Assembly (NCBI GenBank): GCA_964428345.1
Contig: CAYRYD010000016.1
Span: forward strand, 1-64,000
Direction: 5' to 3'
DNA length: 64,000 nucleotides
From: JABDMH01 sp964428345
GTDB lineage: Bacteria > Bacteroidota > Bacteroidia > Chitinophagales > Saprospiraceae
Part shown: in pieces, positions 8,631 through 18,315 of the stretch
Numbering within the stretch: the stretch's first letter is position 1
Layout: every line of letters starts with the position of its first letter
Notes under the pieces: generated by a model
The model's input: the letters and a program-made list of their open reading frames with translations, nothing else
Database searches by the model: none
Told to the model about the DNA's origin: nothing
Position numbers and translations under genes: made by a program

Positions 8631-9302
8631 TTAAATGTCTGAGTCCAGCATCAGGTTGTTTCCTTTCGTAAAGAGCCAATGAAGACAGGAAAGGTACCCG
8701 TATGTTGATATTAAAGCCGGGCACTCAAAGTATTTGACTGCCAACCCTTCTTTCTCGAAGAGTTCTTCTTTGAGATATTTTTTTCCACTAATACCGGAAA
8801 GGTATACGGTCGCACTGCATGCCTGACAAAGAGCGAGAAGCCCTGTCGTTCCATTTTGATTTGGTAACGACAGATCAGAAGCCCTTATAATAGGTGTATT
8901 GATTTGTAGAATAGTGCAGACCCAATGAATAACCTCTTCATTAAGTTGGCTTAGAATATAGTGATCTTGTGCGGATTCTAAAATATTGAAGAATTGATCA
9001 CTATATCTTGTGAAGAAAAGGGATTCTCGATACTCGTGTAAAAGAGTCCTGACTATTTTATCAGGTCGATATTGCTGCTCATCGATTCTTATGTCGGCAA
9101 TGCTGGAATCAGAATATCCTTTATATTTAACCGGTATGGTTAACCAGCGTTCTTTTCCATCTGCTAAAATCTTATTTCGATTAATGAAACTGTTTTTTGA
9201 GTATTGACATGTATCGTATAAAATAAAAATATCAGCTGCTTTAATTTTTGAGAAAAATCCAAGCCATGGAATAAAATTGGGTTGGTGAATTGCAGCTATC
9301 AT
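8631..9302 (-). CDS. WbqC family protein
   Basis: A 223-residue member of the WbqC family, found in O-antigen and capsule loci, with unproven enzymatic activity (some members are proposed to be amino-sugar N-acyl/amide-forming enzymes). The signature HQPNFIPWLGFFSKI starts at residue 6, followed by the NRNKI and WLTIPV segments typical of the family. It converges on the deacetylase with a 3-bp gap. Its start codon shares one base with the stop of the gene at 9302-10420 (TAATG), so the two are translationally coupled. Confidence 0.88.
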   Translation of the reverse strand: MIAAIHQPNFIPWLGFFSKIKAADIFILYDTCQYSKNSFINRNKILADGKERWLTIPVKYKGYSDSSIADIRIDEQQYRPDKIVRTLLHEYRESLFFTRYSDQFFNILESAQDHYILSQLNEEVIHWVCTILQINTPIIRASDLSLPNQNGTTGLLALCQACSATVYLSGISGKKYLKEELFEKEGLAVKYFECPALISTYGYLSCLHWLFTKGNNLMLDSDI

Positions 9303-10420
9303 TACGGTATGTCAATTATTGCTTTTAATAGATCACCTCCTGATTTTTTCATATTTGAAGAAGGAATGTTGTACTTGTCTGAGCCTTTGTTTTCATAGAG
9401 TTGATCCATAATCGTGCAGAATGAAGCAATATCTGAATATTTTTTTATGAGTGGATCGTATTGTTTGTCGGTGGGATAAAAACAGGGAATAACCAAAGGT
9501 ATTTGATTCTTGATACAGTCATTAACCGAACCAGATATTTTTGAGTACCCATATATTTCCTGATAGTTTCTAAATTGAACGGTTTTTTTCAATGGACTAA
9601 AAATTATCGTTCCTTTGTTAATCCATTTATCATATGATTTCTGATCGACATATTTATCAAAGGAAATGATATTTACTCTGTTTTTAAGTTCTGCGGAAAT
9701 TTTTAGTAAAAAGCTTTTTGATTGATAGTCCCCACACTGACCCAGGAAAACCAATGAGATTGGATGGGTTATTGTGGTTTGCTTTATCCATTCAGTGAGA
9801 AATTGGTAATCCCTGTTAGATAAGTTAACTCCTCCTGGAATAATTATGTTGAAAATATCACTCCGGTTAATGCCTTTTGATCTGCTGTAAATGTAAGGGA
9901 ATAGTCTGAATTTGATTTTCCACTCCGGATATCGTTTTATGGCATATTCCAACGTGGATCTTGAAAGAAAGTACAAGAATTTAGATGATTTAATTAATTT
10001 TGAGTGATTTACATCCTGTATATTGTATAAAATATTGCGATTAAATCTATTGAAATCAAATTTGATTTTGTGACTGGGGTCATTGAAGTTAAAATGAGTA
10101 TTATGCACGATGTAGGAAACTTGGTGGCTTTTGCACAAATGTTGGTAGAATTCAAAATCCTTATAGATTGTTAGAATTACTGCATGTTGTGGCTTTCGAT
10201 TAGCAAAGTAAGATGATATGTATTTTTTGTAACTGCTTTTCGGGCATAGGAAGTAACTTGCATTGGCATAAGTATTTAAATGAAATGCAGTCATCTTATT
10301 TTCTGGGGAAGTCAGAAGGTCGATTTTGACAGATGTATTACTTAGTAACTCTAGAATATTATTCAGGATTTCGAAATGTATATCTATGGCTATTATTGCT
10401 AGTCGACCTTCTTTTACCAT
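9302..10420 (-). CDS. Putative glycosyltransferase of the glycan cluster (GT-B-like, unassigned)
   Basis: A 372-residue protein that I cannot place in a named family. The second half has GT-B features: FNIIIPGGVNLSNRDY opens a donor-like domain, LVFLGQCGD follows as in many GT4 proteins, and EIYGYSKISGSVNDC with IPLVIP resembles the donor-site loop. There is no signal peptide or clear membrane segment. It is A+T-rich and encoded just upstream of wbqC with a TAATG overlap. A polysaccharide glycosyltransferase is the most economical reading from sequence and context. Confidence 0.6.
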   Translation of the reverse strand: MVKEGRLAIIAIDIHFEILNNILELLSNTSVKIDLLTSPENKMTAFHLNTYANASYFLCPKSSYKKYISSYFANRKPQHAVILTIYKDFEFYQHLCKSHQVSYIVHNTHFNFNDPSHKIKFDFNRFNRNILYNIQDVNHSKLIKSSKFLYFLSRSTLEYAIKRYPEWKIKFRLFPYIYSRSKGINRSDIFNIIIPGGVNLSNRDYQFLTEWIKQTTITHPISLVFLGQCGDYQSKSFLLKISAELKNRVNIISFDKYVDQKSYDKWINKGTIIFSPLKKTVQFRNYQEIYGYSKISGSVNDCIKNQIPLVIPCFYPTDKQYDPLIKKYSDIASFCTIMDQLYENKGSDKYNIPSSNMKKSGGDLLKAIIDIP

Positions 10421-10613
10421 CTATGTATTGTTTACTGTTTGTAGGGAGATTGTCTGTTCTGGGATTTATGATCATTGAAGATGAAAAATTTGCGTAGTGG
10501 GGTTATCTACATCTGCAAATCTATTGAATAATATTGAATTATGAATGGAAATTTAGGGCATGCTTTGTATGGATACTGCATAGTATTATTCTTTTAATCG
10601 TGGAAGAAATTTA

Positions 10614-11561
10614 ATGGAACCGCTTTTTAGTGTTGTCATCCCGACATTTAACAGATCCTACTTTCTTAAGCGCTGTGTTGAAAGTATCATAGATCAAAAG
10701 TTTACCGATTTTGAGATAATTGTTGTTGATGATGGATCTACAGACGATACGGCAGCCTATGTGGCAACATGTTCAGATACCCGGGTGAGATATTACTATA
10801 TTGAGCATGGAGAGCGATCGGTGGCACGGAATCGTGGCATTGAATTGGCTCGTGGTAAATACGTTTGCTTTGTTGATGATGATGATTATATACTGGAAAG
10901 TTACTTGAGTGATTTCTACGATTATCTGAACGGAAGGGGGTTTCCGAATATGTTAGTAAGGACCGGCTTTTTGGTACAAAGTGGTTCATCTTTGAGGAAG
11001 TCTGTGAATTTTGATAGGGATCTGCATGTAAACGCTGTACGTTACATGGCATTCAATATGTGTGGAGTTGGATCACTGTGTATTCCTGCGATATATTTGA
11101 AAGAAGATAGATTTCCTGAGGAATATTATCATTACCAGGACACTCATTTGTTTCTGAGACTAGCCGCAAGATACCCATTGCATCAACTTGATAGTTGGAA
11201 CTACATCTATTATATTCACAGAGAGTCATACGAGACATTTCCCGCTGCTGAATTCAGGGAACGTTCTATGAACAATTTGGATGCTATTAGGAATGTTTTT
11301 GAACAATATGGGGATCTGCTGAACCACTTTCTACCTGAATATACTGCTCGTTATCTACTGTCTGAGAAGGCGATCCAACACAGTGCCATTGCGCTGATTC
11401 GTGGCAGAGCTGTGGATGCATTGTTTTTATTTCGAATAGCAAACAGATATTGGAGTGTGAAAATTAACATTTATAGGTTCGTTAGGCATTTACCCTCATT
11501 GATTCGAAAAAAATTGGGGTCTTTTCTGAAAGGAAGAAATTTACCTGAGATTCAATCATAG
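10614..11561 (+). CDS. Glycosyltransferase family 2
   Basis: A 315-residue GT-A inverting glycosyltransferase. The N-terminus FSVVIPTFNRSYFLKRC, the nucleotide-binding VVDDGSTDDT, ARNRGIELARGKYVCFVDDDD and the DDDD metal motif (about residues 87-90) are all classical GT2 features. The C-terminal third is variable and probably sets acceptor specificity. It is transcribed divergently from the gene at 9302-10420 across a 193-bp A+T-rich gap. It converges on the next gene with a 6-bp tail-to-tail overlap. Confidence 0.88.
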   Translation: MEPLFSVVIPTFNRSYFLKRCVESIIDQKFTDFEIIVVDDGSTDDTAAYVATCSDTRVRYYYIEHGERSVARNRGIELARGKYVCFVDDDDYILESYLSDFYDYLNGRGFPNMLVRTGFLVQSGSSLRKSVNFDRDLHVNAVRYMAFNMCGVGSLCIPAIYLKEDRFPEEYYHYQDTHLFLRLAARYPLHQLDSWNYIYYIHRESYETFPAAEFRERSMNNLDAIRNVFEQYGDLLNHFLPEYTARYLLSEKAIQHSAIALIRGRAVDALFLFRIANRYWSVKINIYRFVRHLPSLIRKKLGSFLKGRNLPEIQS

Positions 11562-12497
11562 AAATTTTCGGTTGAAGGCGCTGTATAATCTTCCTATGTC
11601 ATACAGAAGAGGATAGATTGTTTCTAGTATGGCGTTGGGAAAATAGTAATTATGAGTAGTGAGTAGTCGGAAGATGGATCTAGGTAGTCGAAAAAGGGGG
11701 ATCATCAGCAGACTCTTCAATGAATGAATAATTGATGTGGATACAGATGGTACTGAGATCTGATCCTTACCTTTTGCAAAAGCATTTTTTAGATGCCATA
11801 TAAGATTTAATTTATGCGGCATGACAGTGTGGTGAACGTACATTTCTGGAAAGAAATGTAATTTGTATCCTATGCCTTTAAGGATATACTGAACATAGTC
11901 ATCTTCTCCATAACCGATAAAGGATCCTCTCATACCAAAAATTTGTGGAAAGCCACCGACGCTCTCTAACACATTTCTTTTTATACCAAGATTACCTCCT
12001 GACAAGTATCCACTGCAGATTTCATTTGACTCCTTGCATTCTGGCCATTGCTTGTTCCCAAAATCAAGTGGCAGCCATTTGGGTTTACCGTAGTCATAGG
12101 ACGCGTAATAGGGGCCACCAAAGCAAACTATGTCCCGCCTGGTTTCAATAATGTTTTCAACAACCGAAAGGTAGTTTTGTGGCACATAAGCATCATCGTC
12201 AAGGTATATTAGCCAAGGTGTTACCGATATCTGAGCCCCTTTGTTTCGGGCTTGACTTAATCCGATTTCTGGTTCGGACACATAGTCCAGGTTTGGAAAT
12301 TTCTTGCTTAAATCTGTCACCAATCCTTTGGTTAAGTCCTCGTCGCTATTATTGTCAACTACGATGATTGGGGGTAATAGCGTGTCTTGTGATAATAAAG
12401 AAAGAAGACACGTTTTCAATGCTTCTGGCCTGTTTCGGGTACAAATTATGACGGTGTATTGGTCTAGCACAATGGGAATTTTTTCTTGGGTCTGCAA
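11556..12497 (-). CDS. Glycosyltransferase family 2
   Basis: A 313-residue GT2 enzyme: TVIICTRNRPEALKTC, VVDNNSDED, GLSQARNKGAQ, the DDDA metal motif in IYLDDDAYVP, a GGNLGIKR acceptor-site pattern and GEDDYVQYIL (the ED catalytic-base region). It overlaps the convergent upstream neighbour by 6 bp at its 3' end. Its start lies 34 bp inside the 3' end of the methyltransferase gene, so these two probably form one transcript with the C25 peptidase gene. Confidence 0.88.
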   Translation of the reverse strand: MQTQEKIPIVLDQYTVIICTRNRPEALKTCLLSLLSQDTLLPPIIVVDNNSDEDLTKGLVTDLSKKFPNLDYVSEPEIGLSQARNKGAQISVTPWLIYLDDDAYVPQNYLSVVENIIETRRDIVCFGGPYYASYDYGKPKWLPLDFGNKQWPECKESNEICSGYLSGGNLGIKRNVLESVGGFPQIFGMRGSFIGYGEDDYVQYILKGIGYKLHFFPEMYVHHTVMPHKLNLIWHLKNAFAKGKDQISVPSVSTSIIHSLKSLLMIPLFRLPRSIFRLLTTHNYYFPNAILETIYPLLYDIGRLYSAFNRKFL

Positions 12498-13162
12498 ACT
12501 GCCAGTTGTGTGCCTTGAGCATAGTTGGTAATGTACTGTCTTTCTAATCGAAAATGATCTGATAGAAGGAGGTTAAGTTCTTTCTGGTTCCATTCGCGTA
12601 TATGGTATTCATTTGGTGGTGGTCCATAATTACGGCTGCCTCTTCTAAGGTCTCTGTCTGGTGTGCTGATTAATAAATAACTCCAATTTCTTATTTTGGA
12701 AAGTTCCTTTAGTAATTTGTCAGGTTCTTTTACATGCTCAATCACATCAGCGCAGATAATGAGATCTGCTGTGAGAGTGGATGGGTCAAAGTTGTTTATC
12801 GGTAACCATTTTCGATCAGTATACTTACTCGTTAGGTGTTGATAAGTATCCTGAACCTCGATACCGGTGGTGTCAAAGGCACCCAGATATTTCATCAGTT
12901 TAAATCCTGATCCACAACCAACATCAATAACTGTTTTCAGATTATTGTTGATCATTATCTGTTGTGCGGTCATATAGACCTCTTTTTGGAATTCATCGGT
13001 ATTCTTGGTATCATCAAAGTATTTTTCTGTATTACGATGGAAATAACCGGATTTGATGTAATACTTGGGAGAATAGAAAGGACTTCGGAGTTTGCCAATC
13101 AGTGAGAGCGAGAGGTCCCTGGAATTTTTTATTAGGTAGAGAAGATAAGACCTTATTTTCAT
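12464..13162 (-). CDS. Class I SAM-dependent methyltransferase
   Basis: A 232-residue methyltransferase. The SAM-binding motif I is VIDVGCGSGFKLMKYL, motif II/III is LIICADVIEHVKEPD, and a later NEYHIREWNQKEL segment matches the Methyltransf_11/23 group found in polysaccharide loci. It probably methylates a sugar or caps a glycan chain, an inference from location. It lies 16 bp downstream of the C25 peptidase gene and overlaps the downstream glycosyltransferase by 34 bp. Confidence 0.82.
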   Translation of the reverse strand: MKIRSYLLYLIKNSRDLSLSLIGKLRSPFYSPKYYIKSGYFHRNTEKYFDDTKNTDEFQKEVYMTAQQIMINNNLKTVIDVGCGSGFKLMKYLGAFDTTGIEVQDTYQHLTSKYTDRKWLPINNFDPSTLTADLIICADVIEHVKEPDKLLKELSKIRNWSYLLISTPDRDLRRGSRNYGPPPNEYHIREWNQKELNLLLSDHFRLERQYITNYAQGTQLAVCRPKKKFPLC

Positions 13163-13178
13163 GATTGAAGAATACCAA

Positions 13179-16100
13179 TTACCGGATGATTACCAGTTTG
13201 CCATAGTTTTTATCGCTATAGTGGTCAATGGGTGTGCCAAAATGTTCAGAGGTAAATTGTGAATCGGTAATCTTAAACGTATAAAGGTAAGTTCCGTTAG
13301 CTAATTTATCTCCGAATTGATCAGTCCCATCCCAGTTTTTATCAGTTAGATTTTGACCTATTTTAAGAGGTCCTAAATCAAATTCTGTAAGTTGTCTGAC
13401 TATGACTCCTCTTGTATTGAATATTGAAATTTTATATCTCTCGGGAATTACGCTACCGGTCAGAGTGTAAAGAAATCTTGTTGAACTTGAGAAAGGATTT
13501 GGGTAATTTATGACCGAAGATAAAGTAGATTTTAAAATTACATTGAACCTGATGTTATAGGGAATGGTGCCGGCACGATTCCCAGAAATGTCACGTCCTT
13601 GAACCGATAACTCATAAATCCCATCCGACTGAAAATTTGGACTCCATTCAATGATAGACTGATTATCAATCGTTGAGGCAGGTGTAAAAATTACTTCATC
13701 CTGATTTACTTTGATGGAACTTGTAGAACCATTAGGGTCCGTAAGAATAATTCGGAAAATAGCTGTATCTGTAAGTAGGAGGTTTCTATTTTCGTCTTTT
13801 AGGAAAATTTTTATTAGTGGATTTGGTGACACGATGTCTTCGTTGATAAGACGCTTGCCATCAAATGTTACATCAAGTACGGGACCAAGAAGATCGTTAT
13901 TGACACGAATTTTTTTGGCCAGAAAATTATTAAATAGATACAATTCGGGTTGGTCATTATCAGGGTTCAGCTCCACACGGAAATCGATATCGCTGGCTGC
14001 AGATACCGAATGGGTCTCGTTAATGGTCAATAATTCATGAGGAGCAAGGCTTTTGTAGCGTTGATATCTGGATGATGATTGACTGCGATCCGAAAACGTA
14101 TACTTAACTAATATACTATCCATCGGGTAGTCAGAAAGATTCTGGATAATAATAGTTGAAATCAATTGTGAGTTGCCGCTCAAAATGGTATCCTCAGAAA
14201 AGACACTTTGTGCCCCTTGATTGAAAGATACTTCAGGTAGCCCATCATATAGAATCCTGACGTAATGGAGCTGTGAGGGGGTTTTATTAGAACCATCGCT
14301 TGTATTTAACTGAAATTGTAAAAATTGATAGTTATTTATTTCAGGATGGTTTAGGTCTAAAGAAAATTCTTCGGTGGATTGCAATAGAATTTTCCTGGAA
14401 TCAGTATTGGATATACCCCAAATACTGAGATATGTGGAATCGGTATTGTCTCCATCAACAAACCAGTCTACTGTACTCCAATTGACTCCTGGTCCTATAT
14501 TTGTTGACCACATTGTGCCTTGATCTTTGAGTATTGGTACTATTATTGAGTACTCTATTGTTTCGTAGGATTCATCGGCTATTATCTCACGAACAGGTCT
14601 GACACCTTTTATAAAATCAAAAATATAAGGTCTGACGTTATCAGATAGTGTTTTAAATTCAGTGGCACCCTGTTCTTCAAAAACAGTATATAATGATTTA
14701 TTGCCGTCTATATCGTTGGACCATTCTTCGATAGACAATTTCTTACTCGTATCGGATTGCATGGTATACGCTATTACTCTTGTACCATGAGGTATGATCT
14801 CATCAATAAATTTAATAATGAGTGCACGATCTGCTGCAGTTTTTGTGGAGAATGGAAAAGCTGCGATTCTTTCCGCATTCTTATTTATGCTACCGAATTG
14901 GCCCGGTTGCTCATTAAACCAGAAGCCATAAGTCCTACTGGAGTCTAAAATTATGAAGGTCAAACCTTCAGTCAATTCCCATCTGAAAAAGTCACTCCAA
15001 CGCTGACTATTTACAAATCCATTAGCACCGGTTGCATTACTGGGATCTGCTTTATTTTTCAATTTGAAGTCATTGTAGTGATAACTGAAAGAGAATAATC
15101 TGTTGTCAGAAAGTGGCAATTGACTAATGTCATTTTCGAGAAATTGATAGTAGTGAGATTGATTCCAACCATAAGAGATATTGGAATTGTAGAGAAAGGA
15201 ACTGTTCATCCAGGAAGTATTAGTGTAAGCGTCAATACTTCGGACACGCCAATAATAGACTGTGTTTTCTAGTAAGGATGTGTTTGGTTGCCATTGAAGT
15301 ATTGCCGTCTGATCTGGTAACCTATCTTTGATCAGATGGGGAGAATTGAATAAAATTGTGGTATCGAGTTCGATTTCATAATCGGAAGATGATGCAAGTG
15401 GATTAGTAGAAGCAGCAATTAGCTTGGGATTAGGATTATTAGTTATTCCATTTCGGGGAGGCAATAGGGGTCTTAGTGCTGAATCAAAAATTGTAAAGTC
15501 ATATCCCTTTTTACCTGTCGATTGTAAATCATTATTGTTTTCAGCTTGATCGGGAAGTTCAGGAATTTCATTTTTACTGTCTACTTCAATAAAGAGAGTG
15601 TTGATGCCAAGAGAATTATCTTCCTTGAAAACTGGTAACTTTAACTCGATGGATTTTTTGGAGGATAATTGTCTTGTTCTGTATGTAAGAAGGTTTAGTA
15701 TTGTACCGGAAGGAAGTTTTTGACGTAACTGGATACTAAATGAGTCGGGTATAATTTTTCCAATATTTACGAGATCAAAGGAAAGGGTAAAACTATCGAC
15801 CTGTAGATCTATCGACTCAGGACTTATTTCGACAGAAGTATAATCAATTAGCAAATCGGGTGCAAGGGCGGGTGGATGAATTCTGAATGCAGGATCTCCA
15901 TGAAATAAAAATTGCTGTTGAAGAGATTTTACGATTGCTATTGCATTATTATCATTGGCAGATAGGGTGGCTTGTACGGTTTTACCTAAAGATGCACCAT
16001 ACAAATCATTCGATAATTGGTTGTACCATTCTTTAGCTACAATATCCAGGGCACCTATTGCGCCGAAACCGGAAGTTGCCAGGTAAACACTTGCGCCTTT

Positions 16101-18173
16101 ATTGGGTGTAAGTACATTGGATTCTCCCAGACTAATAGTTTTGACAAATAGATTTCCAGTGAGACATCCTAGCGCAAGCATTGCAGGATATTTGTCTCGG
16201 TTATCTAAGAAGAATGGATCTTCTAATCCTTGAAATTGGGTTGTTGCGATGCCCCCGTGACCAAAGTAGGTTTTCAGTATAATACCGGAATTGATGAGAT
16301 CCAGTGTAGATTCGCCAATGGATTGATCTATGATATCAGAACTTGATTCAAATTTGACCGTTGTAATATGCGCGCCAAATTTTTGACCAGATATTACTTC
16401 GGACATTAGATTTAATTTGTTGTGGATCGTATTTTGTTCCGCTATGCCATCCCCTCCACTCAGATGCAACACCCGTTTCATCCAGGCCCGGTCTTCGATG
16501 GTCTGGGGCGCGTTGGCAATCTGATCTTCCATCACCCGGATTTTGTCCAGGTAGATGGCGATTTGCTCCGGCGTGCGGGCAGCGAGACGACCGACCGGAA
16601 TCAAGGGCACACTGCTCTCTCCCTGGCTGGTTAACAGATTGTCGGAGCCTGGTATGCCGTAGACTGGAAGATAGTCGTAGGTTTCCGGGCTCTTGCGGGA
16701 CTGGCTGTATTCCAGTCCTTTTCCCACCAGAAAGAGAAACTCGGGTCCCTGCCAGTGCTGATCGATGTAGTTGACAAAGTTCTTGATGCTGAGTGGATGC
16801 CGGGCCACTCCGTAGGCAAACTGATCAATGAGTTGCTGGATTTCGATGATGCGGGTACGGTATTGGCCTCCCGGGGCTGTCTGGCGGTAGCGGGCGTATT
16901 CCGCCACCTGGTTCTGACCCTGTGCACCATCAAGAAGATCCCGGTGTGACACCAGTATGTAGTTGGCATCCGATTGGCGGAGGTCATCAAAAGTGGTGAC
17001 CGCAATGGACGGTTGCCGCTTGTTCTTTACCGCGCTGACGATGAGGATTTTGCGGTTTCTGGGACCGGAAGGCAGGTTGATCCTGGTGATGTTTCCTTCG
17101 ATCGTAGCCTCCAATGTGAATCCTCCGTTGAGGTCATAGACCAGCGGACGCTGCCCGGAATGACCGAAATCCTCCAATTCGAGATAGGCTCCCTCACGGG
17201 CATCGTCTATCTCCAGCATTATTTCGTCCTGCCCTTCAAACCGGAATACCCGGGGATAGGTAATCCCGGCGATGGAGAAACGGGTGCTGCCGGTGGTGTT
17301 AGCTACCAGGCTGTTGCTGGCCCTGAGGTCTGTCCGTGACAGGGCGATCACAGAATCAACCACTATCGATCCTCCCTGCTGGTTGTTTCCGACAAAATTA
17401 AACTGCAGTCGCTCCTGTCCGTTCCACCGGATGCTCACCCGGTGGGGTTGAAGGTTGCCGGTCATCCGGAAGTGTAATTGAGGCTCGGGACCCTCGGGAG
17501 CTACCGCTGAAGTTGTAAATTCGAATGTATGATTATTCTTTGCCGGGCTGGCAAAACCCTCACCTTCACCGTAGGTTGACAAACGAACACCGACTGAATT
17601 AAGGGCTCCTTTAAAATGCTGTTCACTCATGGTCAACTGCTCCCGGTGCAGATACCAGGTCTTCCGGGAAGGAAGCTGGCCGGTCAGGTTGTTCTCCACC
17701 AGATCAAAGCGGTTTTGGGAAGGATTACCGGTGGTCCAGGTGAGAAAATAAGCGGAAGTGTCGGTGGTGAGTCCATACTCCGGGTTGAGCATCTGCCGGT
17801 CGGGATCGGAAAAGAGGTAACGGTCTACCTGCGACCGGTTTTTTTCTCCGTAAAATTCAAGATAGTCGTTTTCGGTTAGTGACCCTGTTGGTCTGGAAGC
17901 ATATAGTCTTTGTTCGCTACCCAGCCAGAACAGGCGAAAAGTGCCGGCATCGATCTGATCGACCGGCAGACCGGCGGCAGCCAGTTGCTGGTAGGTGAGC
18001 CGGTAGATCCCGTCTGAGCCGACCAGGATACGGGCATGTTGCTGATCGTAATTGATCCATTCATTGCCGTATAAGGTCATGCCATTCCGGATGATCTGGG
18101 CCGGCAGGTAACCATACAAAAGGTGTAAAATGGAAAAAATGGTCAGACTAAGACGTACGGGATTCATCCACAA
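13179..18173 (-). CDS. porU2: C25 (gingipain-type) peptidase, PorU2-like, with T9SS-type C-terminus
   Basis: A 1664-residue secreted protein. An N-terminal signal peptide (to about residue 26) is followed by a PorU-type N-terminal region. The C25 catalytic domain has His639 in YFGHGG and Cys670 in LGCLTGN, the His-Cys spacing expected for gingipain folds. Long beta-sandwich repeats follow, and the C-terminus is FlgD-like/T9SS-sorting-like (NYPNPFSSSTRF ... LANGTYLYTFKI). PorU proteins are cell-surface sortases that cleave T9SS cargo signals and attach cargo to a lipopolysaccharide; the PorU2 branch is less well understood. Residues 1-580 are encoded by G+C-rich DNA and the remainder by A+T-rich DNA, so the gene looks mosaic. 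It is the first gene of the minus-strand glycan operon. Confidence 0.85.
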   Translation of the reverse strand: MWMNPVRLSLTIFSILHLLYGYLPAQIIRNGMTLYGNEWINYDQQHARILVGSDGIYRLTYQQLAAAGLPVDQIDAGTFRLFWLGSEQRLYASRPTGSLTENDYLEFYGEKNRSQVDRYLFSDPDRQMLNPEYGLTTDTSAYFLTWTTGNPSQNRFDLVENNLTGQLPSRKTWYLHREQLTMSEQHFKGALNSVGVRLSTYGEGEGFASPAKNNHTFEFTTSAVAPEGPEPQLHFRMTGNLQPHRVSIRWNGQERLQFNFVGNNQQGGSIVVDSVIALSRTDLRASNSLVANTTGSTRFSIAGITYPRVFRFEGQDEIMLEIDDAREGAYLELEDFGHSGQRPLVYDLNGGFTLEATIEGNITRINLPSGPRNRKILIVSAVKNKRQPSIAVTTFDDLRQSDANYILVSHRDLLDGAQGQNQVAEYARYRQTAPGGQYRTRIIEIQQLIDQFAYGVARHPLSIKNFVNYIDQHWQGPEFLFLVGKGLEYSQSRKSPETYDYLPVYGIPGSDNLLTSQGESSVPLIPVGRLAARTPEQIAIYLDKIRVMEDQIANAPQTIEDRAWMKRVLHLSGGDGIAEQNTIHNKLNLMSEVISGQKFGAHITTVKFESSSDIIDQSIGESTLDLINSGIILKTYFGHGGIATTQFQGLEDPFFLDNRDKYPAMLALGCLTGNLFVKTISLGESNVLTPNKGASVYLATSGFGAIGALDIVAKEWYNQLSNDLYGASLGKTVQATLSANDNNAIAIVKSLQQQFLFHGDPAFRIHPPALAPDLLIDYTSVEISPESIDLQVDSFTLSFDLVNIGKIIPDSFSIQLRQKLPSGTILNLLTYRTRQLSSKKSIELKLPVFKEDNSLGINTLFIEVDSKNEIPELPDQAENNNDLQSTGKKGYDFTIFDSALRPLLPPRNGITNNPNPKLIAASTNPLASSSDYEIELDTTILFNSPHLIKDRLPDQTAILQWQPNTSLLENTVYYWRVRSIDAYTNTSWMNSSFLYNSNISYGWNQSHYYQFLENDISQLPLSDNRLFSFSYHYNDFKLKNKADPSNATGANGFVNSQRWSDFFRWELTEGLTFIILDSSRTYGFWFNEQPGQFGSINKNAERIAAFPFSTKTAADRALIIKFIDEIIPHGTRVIAYTMQSDTSKKLSIEEWSNDIDGNKSLYTVFEEQGATEFKTLSDNVRPYIFDFIKGVRPVREIIADESYETIEYSIIVPILKDQGTMWSTNIGPGVNWSTVDWFVDGDNTDSTYLSIWGISNTDSRKILLQSTEEFSLDLNHPEINNYQFLQFQLNTSDGSNKTPSQLHYVRILYDGLPEVSFNQGAQSVFSEDTILSGNSQLISTIIIQNLSDYPMDSILVKYTFSDRSQSSSRYQRYKSLAPHELLTINETHSVSAASDIDFRVELNPDNDQPELYLFNNFLAKKIRVNNDLLGPVLDVTFDGKRLINEDIVSPNPLIKIFLKDENRNLLLTDTAIFRIILTDPNGSTSSIKVNQDEVIFTPASTIDNQSIIEWSPNFQSDGIYELSVQGRDISGNRAGTIPYNIRFNVILKSTLSSVINYPNPFSSSTRFLYTLTGSVIPERYKISIFNTRGVIVRQLTEFDLGPLKIGQNLTDKNWDGTDQFGDKLANGTYLYTFKITDSQFTSEHFGTPIDHYSDKNYGKLVIIR

Positions 18174-18220
18174 ACTTTAGTAAACTCCAAAATTAAGGTA
18201 TTCAGGGACAATGTATAAAA

Positions 18221-18234
18221 CGTTAAATTTAACG
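18221..18234. promoter_or_regulatory. 14-bp perfect palindrome between divergent genes
   Basis: CGTTAAATTTAACG is a perfect palindrome, 47 bp upstream of the C25 peptidase start (minus strand) and 82 bp upstream of the plus-strand gene at 18316. Its place and symmetry fit a dimeric repressor or activator site; no cognate regulator is identified. Confidence 0.4.
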
Positions 18235-18315
18235 CCATATTGACTGGTGGGTAAACGCCTGCCGGCAGATTTTTCAGTGCGATGGACATGTTTTTTTTGT
18301 AAACTAATTTAACTA

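Larger units (their letters stand above)
5650..16435. other. Low-G+C segment covering most of the glycan cluster
   Basis: Hand counts of single 60-base rows give 37/60 G+C at 5461-5520 but 24/60 at 5761-5820, and 21/60 at 16321-16380 but 34/60 at 16501-16560. The change is abrupt on both sides, at about 5650 and about 16435. The left edge coincides with a gene junction; the right edge lies inside the C25 peptidase gene near codon 580. I infer a replaced cassette, the usual way O-antigen-type loci diversify; no mobile element was seen at either edge. Confidence 0.7.
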
